Assembly: GCA_900754475.1 (NCBI GenBank)
Contig: CAAECY010000007.1
Span: 1-20,224 of the forward strand
DNA: 20,224 nucleotides
Direction: 5' to 3'
From: an uncultured Sutterella sp.
GTDB taxonomy: Bacteria; Pseudomonadota; Gammaproteobacteria; Burkholderiales; Burkholderiaceae_F
Each line of letters opens with the position of its first letter. Positions within the stretch are counted from its first letter, which is position 1. This document shows positions 6,497 through 13,385 of the stretch, in pieces. Position numbers and translations under genes: made by a program. A model generated the notes under the pieces. That model saw only the letters and a list, made by a program, of their open reading frames with translations, was not told where the DNA came from and made no database searches.

Positions 6497-7831
6497 ATGT
6501 CCAACAACACGCAATGGGGCTCGCGCCTCGGATTCATTCTCGCGAGCGCGGGCTCGGCCATCGGGCTCGGCGCCATCTGGAAATTCCCCTTCTGGGCGGG
6601 AGCCAACGGCGGCGGCGCATTCATCATTCCCTACGTTCTCTTCACCTTCACGATCGGCGTTGCGCTCGCCGCGGCCGAAATCGCGATCGGCCGACACGGG
6701 CGCGGGTCGGTGGTCTCCGCCCTCCGAAAGACGGGCGGGAAGTCCTTTGCGGTGTTGGGGGGCTTTTCGGTTCTGACCGCCTACGTCATTCTTTCCTACT
6801 ACTCGGTCGTGGGCGGCTGGTGCTTTGCGTACCTCGTCGAGTCGGTGACGGGGTCGATCGCCCTCTCGGACGCGAACGACCTCAAGGAGCACTTCGGCAC
6901 GCTCGTCACGGACGGCGCGAGCAACGTCGGCTGGCACCTCGCGTTTTTGTCGCTCACGTGTGCAACGGTGGTCTTCGGGATTCAGCGCGGGATCGAACGC
7001 GTCTCCAAATTCCTGATGCCGACGCTTTTCGTACTCATGCTCGCGATCATCGCGCGCTGCCTGATGCTCCCCGGTGCCTCGGCCGGCATCGCGTACCTCT
7101 TCGACTTCAGTTGGGAGGACGTGACGAGCACGGCCGTTTTGAACGCGATGGGCTTTACCTTCTTCTCGCTTTCGCTCGGCGCGGGGATTCTCGTTACCTA
7201 CGGCTCCTACCTCTCGAAAGAAACCTGCATCCCGAACGCATCTCTCTGGGTGGCGGTTCTCGCCGTGCAAGCGTCGCTCCTCGCGGGCCTCATGATCATG
7301 CCCGCCGTTTTTGCGTTCGGGCTCGAACCCGATGCGGGCCCGGGGCTCGTTTTCATCACGGTGCCCCTCATCTTCTCGCACCTTCCCGCGGGGGATCTTT
7401 TCGCTCTGCTCTTTTACGTGTGCCTCCTCGTTGCGGCGCTCACGTCGTCCGTGTCGCTTCTTGAGGTGGTCGTTTCGTTTTTGCAGAACGAGTGGCGCCT
7501 CACCCGTGCGGTCTCGGTTGCACTTTGCTGGGTGACGCTTTTCGTCCTCGGCGCCTTTTCGGCGCTTTCCTTCGGCGTGTGGTCGAACCTTCAGTTTTTC
7601 GGCCGGACGATTTTCGATTTGCTCGACTTCGTGTGCACGAACGTTTTGATGCCCGTCGGGGGCTTGACGATCGCGGTGCTCGCGGGCTGGAAAGCGTGGC
7701 CCGCGGTGCGCGACGAACTCACCTCGGCGCGCGCTTACAGCCCCGCAACCCTCAAATTTCTGCGCGCTTCGATCGCGGTACTTGCGCCAATTCTCGTACT
7801 CGTTGCGATCTATCAGGGACTTTTCTCGTAA
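6497..7831 (+). CDS. NSS-1: sodium-dependent transporter (NSS/SNF family)
   Basis: A 444-residue LeuT-fold symporter, 11-12 membrane helices, driving uptake of an amino acid or related amine with sodium. The helix-1 signature is clear at residues 7-40: a W-x-SR-x-GF start, AIGLGAIWKFP, then NGG. The helix-6 substrate segment lies at 216-230 (NAMGFTFFSLSLGAG). Aligned from memory with LeuT, A26 stands for Asn27, K29 for Arg30, F220 for Gln250 and A229 for Phe259. It is the most divergent of the four paralogues (FPFWAGANGGGAF instead of the FPYMAGTNGGSVF of the others). The ATG at 6497 begins just before the conserved tryptophan; no Shine-Dalgarno precedes it. Confidence 0.93.
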   Translation: MSNNTQWGSRLGFILASAGSAIGLGAIWKFPFWAGANGGGAFIIPYVLFTFTIGVALAAAEIAIGRHGRGSVVSALRKTGGKSFAVLGGFSVLTAYVILSYYSVVGGWCFAYLVESVTGSIALSDANDLKEHFGTLVTDGASNVGWHLAFLSLTCATVVFGIQRGIERVSKFLMPTLFVLMLAIIARCLMLPGASAGIAYLFDFSWEDVTSTAVLNAMGFTFFSLSLGAGILVTYGSYLSKETCIPNASLWVAVLAVQASLLAGLMIMPAVFAFGLEPDAGPGLVFITVPLIFSHLPAGDLFALLFYVCLLVAALTSSVSLLEVVVSFLQNEWRLTRAVSVALCWVTLFVLGAFSALSFGVWSNLQFFGRTIFDLLDFVCTNVLMPVGGLTIAVLAGWKAWPAVRDELTSARAYSPATLKFLRASIAVLAPILVLVAIYQGLFS

Positions 7832-7891
7832 ACATCGATCGCGCGGGCACTTATCTCCTGCGTTTTCGCCCATTTCGCGCGCTCCGCCCCC

Positions 7892-7897
7892 TACAAT
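7892..7897 (+). promoter_or_regulatory. Candidate -10 box for NSS-2
   Basis: TACAAT in the 151-base gap after NSS-1. Transcription would begin near 7904, at the foot of the hairpin that follows immediately. No consensus -35 is seen at 16-18 bases. Confidence 0.38.
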
Positions 7898-7901
7898 GGT
7901 T

Positions 7902-7957
7902 CGAAGGTCGGCCGCTTGAGGCCCTAAGAGGCCGCCTTCGGACCTCTTTTCTTTTTT
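7902..7957 (+). terminator. Terminator-like hairpin in the NSS-2 leader
   Basis: A long stem, CGAAGG-T-CGGCC (7902-7913, one bulged T) with GGCCG-CCTTCG (7930-7940), is followed by GACC and the U-rich run TCTTTTCTTTTTT (7945-7957). The ATG of NSS-2 is only 25 bases beyond, so it is either the NSS-1 terminator that NSS-2 transcription must cross, or an attenuator at the very 5' end of the NSS-2 transcript. Confidence 0.6.
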
Positions 7958-7982
7958 CAACCCCTCAGTCGAAATCCACACC

Positions 7983-9320
7983 ATGTCGCTCGAAGAACGC
8001 AAAACCTGGACGAGCCGCATCGGCTTCGTGTTGGCCAGTGCCGGCGCGGCCGTCGGTCTCGGAGCCATCTGGAAGTTCCCCTACATGGCCGGGACGAACG
8101 GAGGCTCGGTCTTTCTCTTTCCCTACGTGCTCCTCACCTTCACGGTGGGGCTCGTGCTGCTCGTTGCGGAAATCGCCCTCGGGCGTACGGGCCGCGGCGG
8201 CATCGTCACGGCCTACCGCCGTCTCGGCGGGCCGATTTTCGTGCCGGCCGGATATTTGGGCGTGCTGACGGGGTTTCTCGTCCTCTGTTTCTATTCCGCC
8301 ATCGGCGGCTGGACGATCGCGTACTTCTGCGAAGCGCTGACGGGTACGGGCCTCATCACCGACCAGAGTCAGCTCGGGGCGCACTTTGAAGAACTCACGG
8401 CGAACCCCGTCACGGCGCTCGGCTTTCAGTGGCTCTTCTTGCTCATCAACGGCCTCATCGTCGCGCTCGACGTGACGAAGGGGATCGAACGCGTGAGCAA
8501 AGTCCTCATGCCGCTTCTTTTCGTGATGATGCTCGTTCTCATCGTGCGCGGCCTCATGCTCCCCGGAGCCATGGCGGGCGTCGAATTCCTCTTCAAGTTC
8601 GACCCCGAGGCCTTCACGCTCGACGGGCTCCTCGCTGCCATGGGCTTCACGTTCTTTTCGCTGTGCGTCGGGTGCGGTTGCATGCTCACCTACGGGTCGT
8701 ATCTCGATCGCAAGACGAACCTTCTCTCGGGTTGCCTCTGGATTGCGTTCCTCGGCGTCGTCGCGAGCCTTCTCGGCGGCCTCATGATCATGCCGAGCGT
8801 CTTCGCGTTCGGGCTCGATCCGACCGCGGGTCCGGGGCTCACCTTCATCACGATGCCCGCCGTCTTCGCGCAGATTCCCTTCGGGCAGATCTTCGCGATC
8901 ATGTTCTACCTCTGCATCGTGGTGGCGGCGGTGACGTCGTCCGTTTCGATGATCGAGATTCTGGTGGCGTTTTTGGTCGACGAAAAGAAGCTTTCGCGCC
9001 CGAGCGCGGCGGTGCTCTCGACCGTTGCTCTGGCGGTGGTCGGGGCGCTCCCGTGCCTGTCCTTCGGCATGCTTTCCGACGTGAAATTCTTCAACCGGAA
9101 TTTCTTCGACCTCTTCGACTTTTTCACGAGCAACCTGTCGCTCCCGGTCGGGGGCCTCGTGATTCTGGTCCTTGCTGGCTGGTGGTGCTGGCCCAAGGTC
9201 TCGCAGGACATCGCGGGCGACGTGCCGCGCTCGAACCGCTGGTTCCTGTGGCTGCGCGTGATGATGCTCGTCGTCTCGCCGCTTCTCGTTCTCGCGGTGC
9301 TCGTTTCGGGCCTTATGTAA
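7983..9320 (+). CDS. NSS-2: sodium-dependent transporter (NSS/SNF family)
   Basis: A 445-residue paralogue of its neighbours with the same helix-1 signature (W9, SR at 11-12, AVGLGAIWKFP to residue 33, NGG at 39-41). Its helix-6 segment is peculiar: 220-233 reads MGFTFFSLCVGCGC, so the positions that match the LeuT substrate contacts Ser256 and Phe259 are C228 and C231, with a third cysteine at 233. A28, K31 and F222 replace LeuT Asn27, Arg30 and Gln250. Its substrate probably differs from that of the sister proteins. No Shine-Dalgarno is visible before the ATG, which follows a C/A-rich, unstructured stretch. Confidence 0.93.
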   Translation: MSLEERKTWTSRIGFVLASAGAAVGLGAIWKFPYMAGTNGGSVFLFPYVLLTFTVGLVLLVAEIALGRTGRGGIVTAYRRLGGPIFVPAGYLGVLTGFLVLCFYSAIGGWTIAYFCEALTGTGLITDQSQLGAHFEELTANPVTALGFQWLFLLINGLIVALDVTKGIERVSKVLMPLLFVMMLVLIVRGLMLPGAMAGVEFLFKFDPEAFTLDGLLAAMGFTFFSLCVGCGCMLTYGSYLDRKTNLLSGCLWIAFLGVVASLLGGLMIMPSVFAFGLDPTAGPGLTFITMPAVFAQIPFGQIFAIMFYLCIVVAAVTSSVSMIEILVAFLVDEKKLSRPSAAVLSTVALAVVGALPCLSFGMLSDVKFFNRNFFDLFDFFTSNLSLPVGGLVILVLAGWWCWPKVSQDIAGDVPRSNRWFLWLRVMMLVVSPLLVLAVLVSGLM

Positions 9321-9333
9321 CCTAGAAGAACCC

Positions 9334-9360
9334 TCGGGCGTCGATGTCCCCGACGCCCGA
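9334..9360 (+). terminator. Perfect 10-bp hairpin after NSS-2
   Basis: TCGGGCGTCG (9334-9343) pairs with CGACGCCCGA (9351-9360) around a 7-base loop, 13 bases after the NSS-2 stop. It has no T-tract, so it may protect the 3' end or help Rho-independent release only weakly. Confidence 0.45.
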
Positions 9361-9367
9361 ACAGTCC

Positions 9368-9402
9368 CGGGAGCCTCAAGCTGCTTCGTTTTGCGGCTCC
9401 CG
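9368..9402 (+). other. Second hairpin between NSS-2 and NSS-3
   Basis: CGGGAGCC (9368-9375) pairs perfectly with GGCTCCCG (9395-9402) around a 19-base loop containing TTTT. It is the middle member of three consecutive hairpins in this 164-base gap. It is not followed by a T-tract. Confidence 0.45.
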
Positions 9403-9421
9403 AACACAACACCCTCCAACG

Positions 9422-9452
9422 AAGCGGACGGCTCCCTCGGCGTCCGCTTTTT
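9422..9452 (+). terminator. Intrinsic-terminator-like hairpin in the NSS-3 leader
   Basis: A perfect 9-bp stem (9422-9430 with 9441-9449), 10-base loop and five T (9448-9452). It ends 32 bases before the NSS-3 ATG, leaving room for the GGAG Shine-Dalgarno (9474-9477) but hardly for a promoter. NSS-3 transcription therefore has to read through it, which suggests attenuation or deliberate partial termination between NSS-2 and NSS-3. Confidence 0.7.
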
Positions 9453-9484
9453 CCATCGACACAACGTAAATTCGGAGAAAAGTT

Positions 9485-10849
9485 ATGGACGCATCCCCCT
9501 CTGCGTCGAGATCCGTATGGACCTCGCGCCTCGGTTTCATCCTTGCAAGCGCAGGCTCGGCCGTCGGCCTCGGAGCCATTTGGAAGTTCCCCTATATGGC
9601 GGGCACGAACGGCGGGTCCGTTTTTCTCCTTCCCTACGTCTTTTTTACGCTCACGATCGGGCTTGCGCTCCTGATCGGCGAAATGGCGATGGGCCGAAGC
9701 GCCAAGGGAGGCGCCGCCACGGCGTATGCGAAGCTTGCGGGCCGCGCCTGGGCGCCCTTCGGCTTGATTTCGGTCGCGACGGGCTACTTCGTTCTCGCCT
9801 TTTACTCCGTGGTGGGCGGCTGGTGCGTCTACTACCTCGCGCAGGCCGTGGTCGGGAACGGCGCCGTCACGGACCCGAGCGCCATGCGTTCCGCTTTCGA
9901 AACCTTTTCCTCGGCGGGGACGCTCCCCGTTCTCTGCCACGTCGTTTTCCTGTCTGCGACGGCCGGAGTCGTTCTCTGCGGCGTTGAAAAGGGAATCGAG
10001 CGCGTGAGCAAGGTGCTCATGCCGCTTCTTTTCATTCTCATGTGCGTGCTGATCGTGCGCGGTTTGACGCTTCCCGGGGCGTTCGACGGCGTGCGCTTTC
10101 TCTTTACGCCCGATCCTTCCGCCTTTACGGGCGAAGCGCTTTTGAACGCGATGGGCTTTGCATTCTTCTCGCTTTCCGTCGGTTCGGGTTCGATGATGAA
10201 CTACGGGAGCTACCTCTCCTCGCGCGTCAACATTCCCACGTCGACCGCCTGGGTGGTGCTTCTTGCGATCCTCTCGTCGATCCTCGGCGGCCTCATGATC
10301 ATGCCGGCGGTTTTCGCCTTCGGGTTGTCGCCCGATGCGGGTCCGGGGCTCACCTTCGCGACGATGCCCGCCGTCTTCGGGCAACTCCCGATGGGGGACC
10401 TCTTTGCGGTGGCCTTCTATCTGTGCCTTTTCGTTGCCGCCCTCACCTCGGCCATTTCGATTTTTGAAATGTCCTCGCAGTACCTCGTCGACGAATGGGG
10501 CTTCACGCGTCGCAACGCCGTCCTGCTCGTGGGGACGACCCTCGGCATCCTCGGGATCCTCTCGGCCCTTTCGTTCGGCCCCTTGAAGGATGTGACCTTC
10601 TTCGGGAAGACCTTCTTCGACCTCTTCGACTACGCGACCTCCAACATCGGCATGCCGATCGGTTGCCTCGGGATCGCGCTCGCGGCGGGTTGGGCCGCGT
10701 GGCCGAAGATCGAAGCGGAGCTCCGTACGGGTGCCGAAGCGGGCTTCTGGCGCTCGGCGGGCTTTCTTACCTTCCTGCGCGTCGTGATGGTGGTCTTCTC
10801 TCCGATCGTCATCCTCGTCGTCACCGCGAAGGCCATCGGTCTTTTCTAA
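9485..10849 (+). CDS. NSS-3: sodium-dependent transporter (NSS/SNF family)
   Basis: A 454-residue LeuT-fold sodium symporter, third of the tandem set, with a slightly longer Ser-rich N-terminus. Helix-1 signature at residues 12-44 (W12, SR at 14-15, AVGLGAIWKFP, NGG). Helix-6 segment 223-236 is MGFAFFSLSVGSGS: S234 occupies the LeuT Phe259 position, and the following MMNYGSYL has Asn where the sister proteins have Thr. A31, K34 and F225 replace LeuT Asn27, Arg30 and Gln250. It has the clearest ribosome site of the first three copies: GGAG 7 bases before the ATG. The stop is followed by a 12-base palindrome (10852-10863). Confidence 0.93.
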   Translation: MDASPSASRSVWTSRLGFILASAGSAVGLGAIWKFPYMAGTNGGSVFLLPYVFFTLTIGLALLIGEMAMGRSAKGGAATAYAKLAGRAWAPFGLISVATGYFVLAFYSVVGGWCVYYLAQAVVGNGAVTDPSAMRSAFETFSSAGTLPVLCHVVFLSATAGVVLCGVEKGIERVSKVLMPLLFILMCVLIVRGLTLPGAFDGVRFLFTPDPSAFTGEALLNAMGFAFFSLSVGSGSMMNYGSYLSSRVNIPTSTAWVVLLAILSSILGGLMIMPAVFAFGLSPDAGPGLTFATMPAVFGQLPMGDLFAVAFYLCLFVAALTSAISIFEMSSQYLVDEWGFTRRNAVLLVGTTLGILGILSALSFGPLKDVTFFGKTFFDLFDYATSNIGMPIGCLGIALAAGWAAWPKIEAELRTGAEAGFWRSAGFLTFLRVVMVVFSPIVILVVTAKAIGLF

Positions 10850-10942
10850 GGCGGAAATTTCCGGCATTTACCGCACCTATCCGCTCCGATCCGCACAAAA
10901 CCGCTAATCGCTATCGCTTAGGGGTCGGGTCGGGCGGAAAGG

Positions 10943-10948
10943 TACACT
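10943..10948 (+). promoter_or_regulatory. Candidate -10 box for NSS-4
   Basis: TACACT, six bases before the hairpin at 10954, the same spacing as the TACAAT/hairpin pair of NSS-2. No -35 consensus is seen. Confidence 0.3.
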
Positions 10949-10953
10949 CATCG

Positions 10954-10991
10954 AAGGGAGTTCGTCTCGAGCACTCGGCGAACTCCCTTTT
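10954..10991 (+). terminator. Terminator-like hairpin in the NSS-4 leader
   Basis: A perfect 11-bp stem (10954-10964 with 10979-10989), 14-base loop and TTTT. It lies 104 bases after the NSS-3 stop and 168 bases before the NSS-4 ATG, so it could be the NSS-3 terminator or a 5'-end attenuator of NSS-4. A promoter for NSS-4 could still fit downstream of it. Confidence 0.6.
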
Positions 10992-11159
10992 CCTGCCCCG
11001 ACTCCTCCAGTTTTCCCGCGGTTTTTCTCCGTTCGACATCCCGACGCGTCGACGGAGAGCCTTCTTCGGGCGTGCTTCGACCGACGCCCGCCGCGCGAAA
11101 CGCTTCGACCCGGCGGATCCGGGGCTCGACGAAAACCACTCTTCTTGAGGAAACACTTC

Positions 11160-12497
11160 ATGTCTGATACTGCGAGTACGGCCGGCTGGGGGTCGCGCCT
11201 CGGTTTCATCCTCGCGAGCGCGGGTTCCGCGGTCGGTCTCGGGGCCATCTGGAAGTTCCCCTACATGGCGGGAACGAACGGCGGCTCCGTCTTCATGCTT
11301 CCCTACATCTTTTTCACGCTTACCGTCGGCGTGGCGCTCCTCATTGCGGAATTCGCCATGGGTCGCGCGGGCCGTCGCGGTGCGGTGGGAAGCCTCAACA
11401 AAGTCTGCGGCAAGCCCTGGGGGTTTTTCGGCGGCGTCGGGGTCTTTACGGTCTTTCTGATCCTTTCCTTCTATTCGACGGTGGGCGGCTGGTGCATCAA
11501 GTACACGATCGACGCCCTCACGGGTGACGGGATCATCGCCGACGCCGCGAAGCTCGGCGACTACTTCGGCGCCTTCGTCTCGAACGGGCCGCTTTCCTAC
11601 GCCTATCTGCTCGTCTTCCTGCTCTTTACGGCTTTCGTCGTCCTGCGCGGCATCGAGGAAGGGATCGAACGCATCGCCAAGGTGTTGATGCCTTCGCTCT
11701 TTATCCTGATGCTCGTTCTGATCGTGCGCGGGGTGACGCTTCCGGGCGGCTGGAGCGGGGTCGAGTACCTCTTCATGCCCCGTTGGGAAGACTTCAATTC
11801 GACGGCGCTCTTCAACGCGATGGGCTTTTGCTTCTTCTCGCTGTCGCTCGGCGCCGGCACGATGATCACGTACGGGTCGTACCTCAATCCGAAGGCCGAT
11901 CTCCCGTCCTCGGTCGGTTGGGTGGCGTTTCTCGGGATTCTCTCCTCGATTCTCGGCGGCCTCATGGTGATGCCGGCCGTCTTCGCCTTCAACCTCGACC
12001 CGACCGCGGGTCCGGGGCTCACCTTCGTGACGATGCCCGCCGTCTTCGCGCAGATGCCCTTCGGTCAGATCTTTGCGATTTTCTTCTACGTGTGCCTTCT
12101 CGTCGCGGCCATCACGTCGTCGGTTTCGATGATGGAAGCGTGCGTGTCGCTTCTCAACCAGGAACTCATGCTCTCGCGCCGCAGCGCGATCGTCGCGACG
12201 ACGCTCGGTGCGGCCGTGGTGGGGCTCGGTGCGACGCTCTCCTTCGGCGCCTGGAGCGATGTGACGTTCTTCGGGAAGAACTTCTTCGACCTTCTCGACT
12301 ACGTCACGTCGAACGTCGGGATGCCGCTTTCGACCTTCGGCATCGCGATCGCGGCCGCCTGGGTGGCCTGGAAGACGACCTCGGCCGAACTGCAGACGGC
12401 TCGCACGCTCTCGCCCGGCCTTCTGAAGCTCATGCGCTTTTTGATCGGCTTTTTCTCGCCCATCTTCGTGCTGATCGTCGCGCTCGGGAGCCTCTGA
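11160..12497 (+). CDS. NSS-4: sodium-dependent transporter (NSS/SNF family)
   Basis: A 445-residue last member of the tandem set. Helix-1 signature at residues 10-42 (W10, SR at 12-13, AVGLGAIWKFP, NGG). Helix-6 segment 221-234 is MGFCFFSLSLGAGT: A232 stands at the LeuT Phe259 position, like NSS-1, while C224 follows the Phe that replaces Gln250. A29 and K32 replace Asn27 and Arg30. The ATG at 11160 is chosen since GAGG lies 9 bases before it; a TTG at 11145 would overlap that Shine-Dalgarno. Outside helix 6 it resembles NSS-2 and NSS-3 more than NSS-1. Confidence 0.93.
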   Translation: MSDTASTAGWGSRLGFILASAGSAVGLGAIWKFPYMAGTNGGSVFMLPYIFFTLTVGVALLIAEFAMGRAGRRGAVGSLNKVCGKPWGFFGGVGVFTVFLILSFYSTVGGWCIKYTIDALTGDGIIADAAKLGDYFGAFVSNGPLSYAYLLVFLLFTAFVVLRGIEEGIERIAKVLMPSLFILMLVLIVRGVTLPGGWSGVEYLFMPRWEDFNSTALFNAMGFCFFSLSLGAGTMITYGSYLNPKADLPSSVGWVAFLGILSSILGGLMVMPAVFAFNLDPTAGPGLTFVTMPAVFAQMPFGQIFAIFFYVCLLVAAITSSVSMMEACVSLLNQELMLSRRSAIVATTLGAAVVGLGATLSFGAWSDVTFFGKNFFDLLDYVTSNVGMPLSTFGIAIAAAWVAWKTTSAELQTARTLSPGLLKLMRFLIGFFSPIFVLIVALGSL

Positions 12498-12531
12498 GCA
12501 CCCGACGCGTGACTCCGTCCGCTTCGGGCGG

Positions 12532-12553
12532 GATCACCCGGTGATCTTTCCTT
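12532..12553 (+). terminator. Weak terminator candidate after NSS-4
   Basis: A 7-bp inverted repeat (12532-12538 with 12540-12546) is followed by TTTCCTT, 35 bases after the NSS-4 stop. With a sterically possible loop the stem is 6 bp. Confidence 0.45.
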
Positions 12554-12556
12554 GAT

Positions 12557-12587
12557 CTCGCCCCCGAGCCCGCGGCCCGGGGGCGAG
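12557..12587 (+). terminator. Perfect 10-bp GC hairpin after NSS-4
   Basis: CTCGCCCCCG (12557-12566) pairs with CGGGGGCGAG (12578-12587) around an 11-base loop. It is very stable but has no T-tract. It probably closes the NSS-4 unit or shields its 3' end. Confidence 0.5.
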
Positions 12588-12628
12588 TCGCATCGGGACG
12601 GACATTCCGTCATACTCTCTACTTCGAA

Positions 12629-12682
12629 AAGGAGACGGCGGCGCGCCCGCAACGCAAGCGCGGCGCCGCCGATACGGTTATG
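12629..12682 (+). promoter_or_regulatory. Split ribosome-binding site of the LysE-type gene
   Basis: AAGGAG (12629-12634) is the only good Shine-Dalgarno before the ATG at 12680, but 45 bases separate them. All but 9 of those bases form a perfect 9-bp hairpin (12636-12644 with 12663-12671, 18-base loop). With it folded, one base before and eight after the stem remain, a normal spacing of 9. No alternative in-frame start codon lies between. Phage T4 has genes with such hairpin-bridged sites; its use here is inference. Confidence 0.5.
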
Positions 12683-13384
12683 AGTGCGTTCTTTCTCAAA
12701 ATTTTCGTCGTTCATCTCCTTGCTCTGATGCTCCCGGGGCCCGACTTCTTTTTCGTGACCCGCACGGCCATGAGCTCCTCGCGCGCGGCGGCCGTTGCGG
12801 GCGTGCTCGGCATCACGACGGGCTGCTGCGTCTGGGCGGGCCTGTCGCTTGCGGGCATTCACCTTCTTTTCGAAGCCGCGCCCGTACTCGAAAACCTCCT
12901 CATGGCGGCGGGCGGCCTCTACCTCACGTGGATGGGCGCGGGACTGCTGCGGGGACTTTTCCGAAAGACGTCGGCCGAAGCCGAGGCGACGCAGCTTGAG
13001 GGGTCCGGTGCTTCGGACGCTTCCGAGGCGTCCAATGCTTCCGACAAGGCGGCCGATTCCGCGCACCGGCGCGAACGCACGCCCTTTCTTTTCGGCCTCT
13101 TCACGAACCTTGCGAATCCGAAAGCCGTCATCTACTTCGCGAGCGTCTTTGCGTCCTTTGCGTCCGCGGGGCTCGACCCCGCACAAAAGGGCGCGGTGCT
13201 CGCCCTTGTATTGGCGGAAACCTTCGCCTGGTTCTCGCTCGTCGCGCTCGTTTTCGGCATGCCGCGCCTACAGAGCGGCTACCGCCGCGCGGCCCGCGCA
13301 ATCGACGGGGCGGCGGGGGTCGTCTTCGTCCTTTTCGGGCTCGGGCTCCTCAGGGATGCGGCGGGCATCGTAATGGGCTTCTGA
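12680..13384 (+). CDS. LysE/RhtB-family exporter
   Basis: A 234-residue inner-membrane protein of the LysE/RhtB superfamily, which exports amino acids such as lysine, homoserine or threonine. PGPDF at residues 19-23, the long second and third helices (about 34-64, 68-92) and the NPKA motif at 146-149 before the fourth helix are family hallmarks. The hydrophilic linker at 97-130 is longer than usual and almost entirely Ser/Ala/Glu/Asp/Gly. The cargo cannot be told. Translation seems to depend on the hairpin-bridged ribosome site upstream. A small membrane-protein gene begins one base after its stop. Confidence 0.88.
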   Translation: MSAFFLKIFVVHLLALMLPGPDFFFVTRTAMSSSRAAAVAGVLGITTGCCVWAGLSLAGIHLLFEAAPVLENLLMAAGGLYLTWMGAGLLRGLFRKTSAEAEATQLEGSGASDASEASNASDKAADSAHRRERTPFLFGLFTNLANPKAVIYFASVFASFASAGLDPAQKGAVLALVLAETFAWFSLVALVFGMPRLQSGYRRAARAIDGAAGVVFVLFGLGLLRDAAGIVMGF

Positions 13385-13385
13385 C

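Larger units (their letters stand above)
10850..11159 (+). other. Leader region of NSS-4
   Basis: A 310-base gap, the longest inside the transporter cluster. It contains a 12-base perfect palindrome right after the NSS-3 stop (10852-10863), a candidate -10 box, a strong terminator-like hairpin (10954-10991), and a 7-bp hairpin (11067-11073 with 11084-11090). No coding frame is convincing. If the promoter at 10943 is used, the NSS-4 leader is about 200 bases long, far longer than in the sister genes. Confidence 0.5.

Noticed and set aside
8906..10867. A 653-codon open frame on the minus strand opposite NSS-2 and NSS-3 (similarly long ones at 6434-8068, 7965-9464, 13350-15092 and 14564-16231)
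   Set aside because: These are antisense shadows of real genes in GC-rich DNA where stop codons are rare. Their products are Arg/Glu/His-rich, without family resemblance, membrane pattern or ribosome sites.
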